From Cenococcum geophilum 1.58 (lineage: Eukaryota; Ascomycota; Dothideomycetes; Gloniales; Gloniaceae), in NCBI GenBank assembly GCA_001692895.1, contig KV748180.1, positions 4,555,805 through 4,619,804 on the forward strand: DNA of 64,000 nt, written 5' to 3'. Below the pieces are notes generated by a model. The model was not told the origin of the DNA. It searched no databases and worked only from the letters and a program-made list of their open reading frames with translations. This document shows, in pieces, positions 48,146 to 57,540 of the stretch (the first letter of the stretch is position 1; the number at the start of each line of letters is the position of its first letter). The translations under genes were made by a program, and so were the position numbers.

Positions 48146-48927
48146 AAAGTAGATAGGCTATAATAAGATTACCTAAAAAGTACTATAGAACTTAAAAAAA
48201 GCTATAAGAAAGATATGGGAGTATTAGAAGAAAATAGGTTAGGTAATATTAAAAAGGAGCTAAAAGTAAAGGGATTAGTTAAAGGTAATAAACGAGCTAG
48301 AATATCCAAGGGATTTACTGCTGGTATATTAGTTATTTCTACCTCTTTTTCATTAGAATCCTTTTTAGTATCCTTAGCCTTAAGTTTTGTTAAACCTTAC
48401 TTAGCAAGCCTTAACTCCTTTAAGTGTACTTTCTTATAACCCTTTAAGAAATGGGTTAGCCGAGCGTAGGTATCTAGCTAAGCCTTTAAAGCTTAAGATG
48501 CTTTATTAAAGCGTTATTAAACCTTAATAAGAATTAGAGATAGTTTACTCTTTAGTCTTTCAGCCGCTTCTAATATATAATACCCTAAAATAAATTAAAT
48601 AAGGAATTAGATAGTTATAAAGAATAATAAAAATATATATATTCGCTTACGTATACTTAGTATATAAAAAAAGTTGGCGACTAAATAGAGCCGTAATTAT
48701 AATATATACTAACTTTTTCTCTATATAATAAGAATAGGATGGTATAACTTTACTAAGTAAAAGAATTATAGTTACTAGTTAGTTATAACGGTTAGACACA
48801 AAGGATTTAATAAAAGGCATTAGAAATAATAAAGGTCACTAAATTAAAGATAAGAATGCTATACCTTTAATAAATGACTTAGAGATAGGAGATATCTTTA
48901 AGGATAAGAATAAAGAGGAGGGGGATG
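48146..48927 (+). mobile_element. gypsy-2 segment IV: end of chromodomain and 3' region
   Basis: It begins with the right TSD of LINE2-EF (48146-48156). The frame resumes K-stop-IGYNKIT, then NLKKAIRKIWEY, matching the gypsy-3 IGYTKTT and NLKNAIEKVQEY. The remainder to 48927 is non-coding. It contains the purine-rich AAAGAGGAGGGGGATGG next to the LTR. A 74-codon open stretch at 48215-48439 is in a different frame from the chromodomain and is not credible as a gene. Confidence 0.82.
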
Positions 48928-49158
48928 GTATTGCGGACCTTATATTGGTAGTAGTAGAACTACTAAAAAGAGACATATATAGGTTTGTTAAGATAGTAAG
49001 GGGGGCACTAAAACTAATTAAGCTATAGAATAAAAGGTAGCTAAGTTATATAGCTAGTTACGCTATAAGTTTAGAATATAGAAATATAATATAATTAGTA
49101 TATTTCTTAGACGCAGTATTATATATTTAAAGGACCTTAATATTTACCTAGATAGTGT
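48928..49158 (+). repeat. gypsy-2 3' LTR, left part
   Basis: It starts TATTGCGGACC, against TGTTACGGACG in gypsy-3. It ends in TATTTAAAGGACC and TACCTAGATAG, matching the gypsy-3 LTR interior TATTTAAGGACC and TACCTAGATAG. At that point gypsy-4 begins. The rest of this LTR is not visible in the window. Confidence 0.68.
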
Positions 49159-49234
49159 TACAGGACACCCCCGTAATACCTTATATACGTCTTATATTTC
49201 CACTAACTTAGTAATTAAAGACTAACCATAAAAT

Positions 49235-49372
49235 AGCAATTTAATGGCAATCTAATAGCAATCTAATGGCAATCTAATGGCAATCTAATAGTAATCTAAT
49301 GGCAATCTAATAGCAATTTAATAGCAATCTAATAGCAATCTAATGGCAATCTAATAGCAATCTAATGGCAAT
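49235..49372. repeat. 11-bp minisatellite, about 12.5 units
   Basis: Units are RGCAATCTAAT with a few TTTAAT or AGTAAT variants. Most variation is A/G at the first base, as RIP of TpG/CpA would give. There are no spacers, so it is not a CRISPR array. Confidence 0.95.
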
Positions 49373-49390
49373 ATACGGTATTTTGCTATA

Positions 49391-49450
49391 TTCTACCAAG
49401 TTCCACCAAATTCTACTAAGTTTTACTAAATTCTGCTAAGTTCTGCTAGG
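49391..49450. repeat. 10-bp minisatellite, six units
   Basis: Exactly six 10-base units of the form TTCTACYAAR (TTCTACCAAG, TTCCACCAAA, TTCTGCTAAG and so on). A related motif recurs at 51400-51510 and 56271-56310. Confidence 0.93.
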
Positions 49451-49749
49451 ACTATAATCTAAACCCTATTCTACTTTATATATATATTAACTAAGTAACC
49501 AAGTTAACAATATATGCCTTTTCTTCCCATTTTCCTACCTTCTTTCCTTATAAAACGTCTTAATCTTATTATATAGTTTATATACATAGCTTAATAATAT
49601 CTACTCTACTATATATTATCGTCGCTTATACTTACTCTGTAACATTATATTGCGTTAAACCTATACCTTATACCGCCTTAACTAGCATATAGAATAACTT
49701 AGAAGCCCCCATATCTATAAAAGACCTATACACTATATTTACCAAATAA

Positions 49750-50950
49750 ATGGAGACTCTACAATAAGCTTTTATGGACACCCTCGCCTATTAAGAAGCC
49801 CAATATTATAAGTTAATTAAATCTCTAAAAAAAAGAAATTAAAGAGATCCGCTAAAACCCATTGTCTGCCCTACCATTACCCCTACTCGCCGCTACCGGT
49901 ATTAATCTACAAACACTAAGTAGAGAGAACGTGTCTAAAACTAGCTCCTTAACCCTAAATATGCTAACTAGTGCCCTTTAAAAAAGTTAACCAAACGTCT
50001 CCCTAATCCTCCCGCCTATTTAGGTAAAAGGAGTAAACTACGCTTCTTTCTTAACTAACTTAAGAATAAGCTAAATAGTAATATTAATCGCTACCTAACT
50101 CCTAATAGCTAGTTGCGTTACGCTATAAGCCGCCTAATAGGAGACGCCGCAGAAACTATATACTTATTTTAGCCGAATACTATAAAAGAACTAGTTACTA
50201 TTCTAAAAGTATTTTATAGTAACCCTAACTAAATTACTATAGTATAAAAAAAACTAAATAAGATAATATAAGGCTCTAAGAGCTTTCCATTATACTTTAC
50301 TAAATTCCATTACTATATTAAAGAGACTAGATAGAACAAACCCGCCTTAATTAATCGCCTAGTAAAGTCCCTAAACTCTGAACTAAAGGCTTCCCTTATA
50401 AGAGTTAAGCTGCTAAATACCCTTACCGCCTATACTAATCTTATTAATAGCTTATATAACGATATACTACGCCTTACCCGAAAATATACACCCTAATATA
50501 CTACCCCTTAGCTACCTAAGATCCGTAAGGACCTAGACGCCATAAATATTAACACTAAGACCCTCTTCTACACCCTAAAAGGATCTGCTAAATAAGAATA
50601 ATATATTAAGCTTAGCCTTTACTTTAAATATAGAAGTAACGCTTATATTTTAAGTTAGTACTCTATCCTAATGCCTAAAATATATATATAAATAACTAGT
50701 ATAGACGGCTGATCGCCTTAATTAAGCTCCGGTTACCAACCCTAATCTTTCCTAAGTCTTAGCCCCGTATCTAGTAAGCACCACTTATAAGGATAAAGCT
50801 ATAACCAATATATTACAAAAACTCCACCCTAATTACCTATAAAAGGAAGGTTTTATAGCTAAGTCGCTTTCCGGGATAACTCTATCTTAGGATTTTATTA
50901 AATGCTTTAGACGTTACAAACTCTAACTCTTAGAATTATAGTATAACTGT
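49750..50950 (+). pseudogene. gypsy-4 gag
   Basis: It starts at ATG 49750 (METLQQAFMDTLAY after TAA to Gln). The core reads YLFQPNTIKELVTIL, then FPLYFTKFHYYIKET and LLNTLTAYTNLINSLY, with Retrotrans_gag character. Stops are TAG/TAA. No clear zinc knuckle was found. It is followed by a spacer with ATTCYACYAA-like repeats and by pol. Confidence 0.75.
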
Positions 50951-51339
50951 TAACTACCGCCTTTAGCAGAATAGTTAGTAGGCTAATACTTAAGTCCTAA
51001 TTAATATAGGAGCTAGTAGTATAGGATTTATTAATAAGATCTTCGCGTAAGATAATGGTTTTATTTTAACCCCCCTTAACCAGCATATTAATATATTTAG
51101 ATTTAATGGCAAACACGCGGTCTTAGGCTAAATCACCTACGTAGTATACCTAAGACTCTAATACCTAAACCACAAAGAACTAATTAGGCTTTTTGTTACT
51201 ACCCTAGGTTACTTAGTAATTATTAAATAACCCTAAATAAAACTATATAAGGTAACTATTAATTAGGATAACCTTAAGCTTCTATTTACTACCCTATATT
51301 ATAAGTAAGAATGCTCTATAATATACTACTCTAACCCTA

Positions 51340-51530
51340 AACTAAAATCTAGGAAATCCACTAAAATCCGCTAGCCTAAGACTTCTACTAATGCCTACTC
51401 CACACCTAAGAAATCTACTAGATTCCACTAGTATAGGAATTCTACCAAATTCTACTAATATAAGAATTCCACCGATATCCACTAAGGACCCAAAAATTCT
51501 ACTAAATTCCATAAGTTGTTACTAAGTATT
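51340..51530. repeat. Degenerate ATTCYACTAA repeats between gypsy-4 gag and pol
   Basis: About ten irregular copies of a 10-base motif such as AATTCTACTAA, GATTCCACTAG and AATTCCACCGA are dispersed with short spacers. They are the same motif as the regular array at 49391. Confidence 0.7.
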
Positions 51531-51552
51531 ACATCGCCCTAAACTAAGTAGA

Positions 51553-51567
51553 AACTTAAGCTTAGTA
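51553..51567. repeat. Left TSD of the LINE1 stub (15 bp)
   Basis: AACTTAAGCTTAGTA recurs exactly at 51705-51719. Confidence 0.95.
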
Positions 51568-51704
51568 ATAATAATAATTCATTGCTTAACGTCCGATTTG
51601 GATCCCTTTTGGGCCTACGCGGACTACTCCTTATGTATATATGGGGAGAAAACTCTATTTAAGAAAACCCCGTAATCTATCTCTCTGCCTTTTAGGACTC
51701 GCCT
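51568..51704 (-). mobile_element. LINE1 stub, 137-bp 5'-truncated insertion
   Basis: On the - strand it ends GACGTTAAGCAATGAATTAT like LINE1-B and LINE1-C, with an (ATT)n tail. It retains only the final 137 bases of the element. It inserted between gypsy-4 gag and pol and shows the typical outcome of incomplete target-primed reverse transcription. Confidence 0.96.
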
Positions 51705-51719
51705 AACTTAAGCTTAGTA
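51705..51719. repeat. Right TSD of the LINE1 stub
   Basis: Exact copy of 51553-51567. Confidence 0.95.
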
Positions 51720-54700
51720 TATAAAACTACTAGAAGAACTAGTATCCTATAATAAAAAGAATACTTAAAAAACCTAAACCTAAATCTAATACCGACTCCG
51801 TATCTAATACTAAACCTAAAGCTAAATGAGAATTTACGTAAGAAACTATAGACGACCTAAGTAAACTTAATACTCTAGATATCTATATAATTAGAGCTAC
51901 CCCGCTAGCGCGACTCGCTAAGAAACCCAAATATATAATCTTCGCTATCACTATAGCTAATATTAAGAAAGCCTTAGCAGTAAATAAATATACTAACCCT
52001 GCCACGAAGGTACTAGTAGAGTATTATTACCGCCTAGATACATTCTTGTAAAAGGAAGCTAATAAGCTACTAGAATACCGACTATATAACTATAAGATTA
52101 TACTTAAAGAAGGAAAGTAGCCTAGATTTAGACCCCTATATTGGATATCCTAAAATAAACTCTAAGTACTATAAAAGTATTTAGACAAGAACTTAAGCAA
52201 AGGACTTATTAAAGTAAGCTTATCGCCTATAGCCGTATTAGTAATCTTTGTTAAAAGACCTAGCGGTAGTCTGCGATTCTATATAGACTACTAAGCTTTT
52301 AACGCTATTACCGTTAAGAACTAATATCTAATCCCGTTAATATAAGAGACACTAAACCAACTAAGTAAGGCTCGCTACTATATAAAGCTTAATATTATTT
52401 CTATATTTAACCGCCTCTGTATTACAAAAGGAGATAAATAGCTTACTGCATTTTATACCCGGTATAGATTATTTAAATACTTAGTAACACTCTTTGGCCT
52501 CGTAAACGCTCTAAGCTTGTTTTAACATTACGTAAATAATACCCTGCGTCCCTACCTAGACATCTTTTATACTACTTATATTAACGACATCCTAATATAT
52601 AGTAATAACCTAGCTAAATATTTAAAATACATTAAATTGGTCCTATAAGCCCTATATAAAGCTAGTCTATAATTAAATATAGATAAATACGAGTTCTATA
52701 AAACGGAAGTCCTATACCTTAGACTCCTTATTTTTATAAATAGTATATAAATAGACCTAAAGAAGGTCAAAGTAATTATAAACTAGTAAAAACCTAAGAA
52801 CGTTAAGGATATAAGACCCTTTATAGGATTTACCAACTTCTACTAACGGTTTATTAATAACTTCTCCGCCCTAGTTTCACCCCTTATAGCTCTAATCTAA
52901 AGGAATAAAGCCTTTATCTTTAATAAGGAATATAAAAAGGCCTTCGCTTATCTAAAGTTTATATTTACTACCGCGCCTATACTCTAATACTTTAACCTAA
53001 ACCAAATAAGTATTATAGAGGCTAATTTATCTAATTACATTATTAGAGGCATTCTGTCTTAATATAATAAGGATAGAGTATTATACCCTATAGCATACTT
53101 CTTAAAACAACTGAGCCTAGCTAAGTGTAACTACGAGATCTACGATAAGGAATTATTAGCTATTATTAGATGTTTTAAATAATGGCGACCCAAATTAGAA
53201 GGCGCTAGATTTCCAATTAAGGTCCTTAGCGACTATAAGAACCTATAGTACTTTATAACTATAAAATAGCTAAGTCACCGTTAGGCCCGTTAGTTAAAAT
53301 ACCTATTCCGTTTTTAATTCTTAATTATATATTACCTAGGCGTTTAAGGCTAGAAGCCTAATGCCCTAACCTAACGCTCGCAAAATACGCCAGTACTAGA
53401 AGAAGCGCGCTCTTACCAAAATTAGACCCTACTTCGTGTGAAGGCTTAGTTAAAAAAAACAGAATCTATTGGTAGCCAGTGAATGAGAATTCTAAGACAA
53501 GATCTGGAAGAAGGTTAAGGAAAGAACACATCTATATACATAGCGCCAAGGCTTAGCCGAGCCCCTGACTAGGGTCTATATTAGTGTCGTAACACTTTAC
53601 CCTAAACTGTTTAACCCTCTTACTAAAGATATTATAATACACGTCCTTAAAATAACTAATTAATTAATTAAACAGATTATAACTAGTAAATACTTAAATA
53701 ACGAGTTTATCTAAGAGACGCTTAAGCTAATGTAAAATAGCATTAGACGCTCTAAAAGGATTTCTTTAAGTAAATATAAAGCTCGCGGAAACCGCTTGTA
53801 CTACTAGAACTACCTAGTTATACCTAACCATAACGAACTTAAGCTTAAGCTCCTTAAACACGTATATGACCTACTAGTAGCTAGCTACCTAGGCTAAGGA
53901 AAAACTCTAGAGCTACTCTAACGAGAGTATTACTGGCTAAGTATGCATAATATAACACGAAGATATATCTTTAGCTGCTATATTTACTAACGAGCTAAAG
54001 CTTTACGTGAGATATATAACGGCTTACTAAAGCCACTACCTGTTCCGGACCAAAGATAAAAGGATATCTTAATTAACTTTATTATTAACCTCCCTATAAG
54101 TAAAGGCTGTATAAATATTATAGTAATTATAGACCAACTATCTAAGATAAGGCACTTAATCGCCTGCCCTAATATATTAACACCTACTATTACCTAACTA
54201 TTCTTAGATTACGTATAAAAACTCTATAGACTCCCTAAAACGATTATCTCTAATAAAGGCAGCTAGTTTATCCCTATATTTTAGAAAAAACTAACTACCT
54301 AACTCTATATTAAAGCACTGCTATCTATTATATATTACTTAAAAACGGACAATTAAATAGAACGTATAAACGCTACAATGGAATAGTATATCTAGATATA
54401 CACGTTATACTTATAAGATAACTAGATTAACTAACTTATATTTACTAAGTTTACTATAAATATTTCCGTCTTAGAAACTATAAAGGTCTCTCCGTTTTTA
54501 CCTAACTATGGCTAGTATTTATAAATGGGGTTTAAACCCTTTAGTAACGTCCCTTGCCCCGCTTATTATGCCTTATAAATTATAGAAATAAATAAATTTG
54601 TAGAAAAAATGGAGGAACTATAATAGTTTCTTACTAATAAAATAATATAGGCTTAATCTGTCTATAAAGCCGCAGCGAATAAAAAACAAACCCTAGTACT

Positions 54701-55160
54701 AGCTTACTAAATTAGTAACTTTATCTGGCTAAATATATAAAATATAAATATAAAACAACCTATTAAGGAACTTAATTAGAAGAACGCTAGCCCTTATAAA
54801 GTTAAGAAGGTCGTTTCCTCTTACTTCTACTAATTAAAGCTCCCTAATACAGTTAAAATCCACCCCATATTCTACACGTCAGTCCTTTACCCTACTACCC
54901 CCGTATTAAACGCCCTACCTAGATAAATATAGAACCCTCCCCTACCAGTTAAAGTAGATGGTAAGAACGAGTACTTTATTAAAAGAATTAATAATATTAA
55001 GTATAATAAACGGAAACGCTAATATATATATCTTATAAAATGGAGAGGCTTTACTAAGTCCATATAGGAACCTATTAACTCTATAAGACTTATATAAGCT
55101 ACAGAAGACTTTTATAAACTCTACTTAGAACTACTATAGCCCTATCTTATAGAAGCTTAA
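51720..55160 (+). pseudogene. gypsy-4 pol (protease region, RT, RNase H, integrase, chromodomain)
   Basis: The RT has LRFYIDY-stop-AFNAITVKN (about 52270-52325), YIKLNIISIFNRLCI and YINDILIYS (about 52577-52603), a YxDD with Asp to Asn. RNase H follows ([26 protein letters not shown]). The integrase begins near 53835 (YYWLSMHNITRRYI) with FIINLPISKG, IIVIIDQLSKIRHLI, TIISNKGSQFI (second catalytic Asp as Asn) and IERINATMEQYIQIY (Glu kept). Then come KVKKVVSSYFYQLKLP, VKIHPIFYTSVLYP and a chromodomain (IYLIKWRGFTKSIQEP, about 55020-55075). It is a different family from gypsy-1 and from gypsy-2/3. Confidence 0.9.
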
Positions 55161-55183
55161 GTTTAAAGGGGGGGGTACTGTTA
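55161..55183 (+). other. Polypurine tract of gypsy-4
   Basis: TTTAAAGGGGGGGG lies immediately before TGTTATAGGACACC. Confidence 0.8.
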
Positions 55184-55422
55184 TAGGACACCTATTAGGA
55201 ATTTTTTTTTAGGGTTATTGTTGCGGTTTGCGGCAAATTGCCACAAACTATATAATCGCGGCAGATGTATATAGTTAATAGCAATTTGCGTAAAACGCAC
55301 GTTTTGTAACAAGTTTACAGCACCCTAATAGTAATTTGCGCATTTTATAACAAGTTTATAGCATTTAATAGTAAATTACGGTAAAACGCTGCCTTATAAA
55401 TAAATAGTGCGCAAACTATACA

Positions 55423-55482
55423 AATTGTAAAAACTATACGAATTGTAAAAACTGTATAAATTGTAAAAACTATATAAATTGC
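55423..55482. repeat. 18-bp minisatellite, about 3.5 units
   Basis: AAAAACTATACGAATTGT-type units are spaced 18 bases apart. Confidence 0.85.
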
Positions 55483-55645
55483 AACTATATATATTATAAT
55501 TATATTATATAATAACCAAATTATTATATATTCCTATAGATTTCTATAATATACTTTTAAATATATTTATATTATAATTATATAAAATATAGAGCTATTT
55601 ACTTTAGGCGTTAAGGGAAAAGCCTCTTGCGGAGGCTCTAAATTA

Positions 55646-55850
55646 TTTACCTATTTACCTATTTACCTGCCTACCTACCTACCTACCTACTTACCTACCT
55701 ACCTACCCACCTACCTGCCTATTTATCTACCTACTTATCTATTTACCTGCCTATCTACCTACCTGCTTACTTACTTACCTACTTACCTATTTATCTATTT
55801 ATCTATACCTACCTATTTATACCTACCTATCTATACCTACCTGTCTATAT
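55646..55850. repeat. (TACC)n-type tetranucleotide microsatellite
   Basis: About 200 bases of TACC, TATC, TACT and TGCC units, consistent with a decayed TACC/CTAC array. Confidence 0.93.
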
Positions 55851-56257
55851 TACCTTAATTTGATTAATTAATCGAATTATTTATTGTGTTCGCTGGCTGG
55901 TCGTTTAAACGGTTGTTGTGTGGCTCTAGCGACGGTTATCTTATTAGATAATCTATATTCTCTATAGCGTAGGACGTGCACAAGTTACGTGTACGGGTCA
56001 CGTGTATTATAAATATCTTCGTCTAAGCCTAGGGGCCCTAGGTTAATTAATAATTGAGGTAAAATTAAGATTATTAATTAATTAACCCATTTTATTAATA
56101 AATAGCTCTATATAAACTATCTAACAGTTATAAGCCCGGTCCGCCGACATAAGAAGCTATTTAGCTATTATTTAATTATTTAAAGAAATTCCACCTTATT
56201 GTTAGACTCTAACACCTTATTATTATAAGACGACCCTAATTGAAATCCTACCTTAAT

Positions 56258-56410
56258 TGTTACAGGACGAGATTCCATGAGATTCTACGAGATTTCATAA
56301 GATTCCACCTTAATCGTTAAAGGACGATTCTAACGATAAGGACGATCCTAATAATAAGGACAATCCTAATAATAAGGACGATCTTAATAACAAAATACTA
56401 TCTTAATTCC
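56258..56410. repeat. Second minisatellite block upstream of copia-1
   Basis: It opens TGTTACAGGAC, as the gypsy-4 ends do. It holds four exact 10-base units (56271-56310, GATTCYAYGA type) and four 18-base units (56323-56394, GACGATCCTAATAATAAG type). It may be part of the copia-1 5' LTR, which I could not delimit. Confidence 0.75.
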
Positions 56411-57540
56411 CCCTTTGCCTATTAGTTAAATAACTTTACTAACTACCTTATTAAACACGATTATCCTTAATAAGCTAGAAGACTGGGAATAATGGCTATA
56501 GCAACTCTAAGCCCTTATAGATTAGCAAATTTAGACCCACGTTAACCTAGCTATAGAAGCACCTTAAGAAGGTCTACTTAAAAAACCGCTTTATTTAAAG
56601 GTTATAGGTTTTAATGAGAATGCAACCTTATATGTATAGCTCTCGTTAAATTAATAGAAAGCGTATAAGAATAGCAGACGATACTATAACTAGGATATAA
56701 AGTACTTCCTAAAATAGGAAGAGCATCTGTAATAGATACGCACCTAGATTACAACTATAGTATTAATTTAAAAGAAGCTACTGCTTAACCCTTCCTTAAT
56801 AGTTAAAGAATGGCTATCCTAATTAAAGGAGAACACAGAATCTACCTCGTTATTTATTAGGAAGAAGGTATAATACCAGTATATAGAAGCCCTTAAGGGG
56901 TTTAAACACTTATTAAAATTAAATTAGTGGTTAGATTAATAGGAATATATAATAGTACTAGGAGAGAAGTATAAGATCCCTTAAATATCCGATAGAATCT
57001 AGCTTTAAGATTTAGCAGAAGTTATTTAATCTTTTAGCGACGCCTATTGTATAAAGTATACTACTAAGTTAAATAACCTGTAGAAGTTGAGATCTTCTAA
57101 ATACTGTAAAGTAGTAAAGGAGCTGTAAGAAGGACTTAGAACACCCTTAAAGAAAGCCAATACTACTATAAGAAGGAGTACCTTTAATACAGACTTTATA
57201 GAGTAAGCTATTAAGGATTACTCTAATACTACTAAAGGTTTATAAAGAGGAAGAGCCTTAGTATATAATAGACGCTTAAAGAGAGCCGGGATACTAGTAG
57301 ATAAGGAGACGTTTTATAAGAAGCTAATGCCTAAGTACTTAGCATGCGGAATATAAGGACACTCCCTATAGGACTATTAGTGTTTATTTAAAGATAAGAG
57401 ACCTATAGGAGTTATAATAGAAGATACGCGCATTAATAGGGCACTAAAGAAGGTAGAAAAGAATAAGAATTTTACTAACTAAGTTATAAAGATCAAACTT
57501 AAAGAATAGGAAGATAAGGCTTAATAATAATAGGACGAGA
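56411..57540 (+). pseudogene. copia-1 gag
   Basis: A Gag-like frame with TAG/TAA stops includes EGIIPVYRSP-type and FKHLLKLN-type pieces. Near 57325-57400, KLMPKYLACGI-stop-GHS and CLFKDKRPIGV form the single CCHC region typical of this copia type. It continues without a gap into pol. Confidence 0.75.

Larger units (their letters stand above)
49159..49749 (+). repeat. Presumed gypsy-4 5' LTR and leader
   Basis: It begins TGTTACAGGACACC, as the presumed 3' LTR does at 55184 (TGTTATAGGACACC), but the two diverge after about 14 bases. It holds an 11-bp and a 10-bp minisatellite and a T-rich leader before the gag ATG. The LTR end could not be set. The mismatch between the two LTR copies is unresolved. 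Confidence 0.45.
55184..56257 (+). repeat. Presumed gypsy-4 3' LTR and unassigned AT-rich sequence
   Basis: It starts TGTTATAGGACACC after the polypurine tract. No reading frame was recognised. It contains an 18-bp minisatellite (55423-55482), a TACC-type microsatellite (55646-55850) and, near 55880-56010, a stretch with more CpA/TpG and CACGTG-like motifs. I could not find the LTR end or the gypsy-2 LTR remainder that should follow. Confidence 0.4.

Noticed and set aside
48215..48439. 74-codon open stretch on the + strand
   Set aside because: It overlaps the end of the gypsy-2 chromodomain in a different frame. The chromodomain frame matches gypsy-3 and this one does not.
49235..49372. Possible CRISPR-like array
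   Set aside because: Units are 11 bases with no spacers, in a eukaryotic transposon region. It is a minisatellite.
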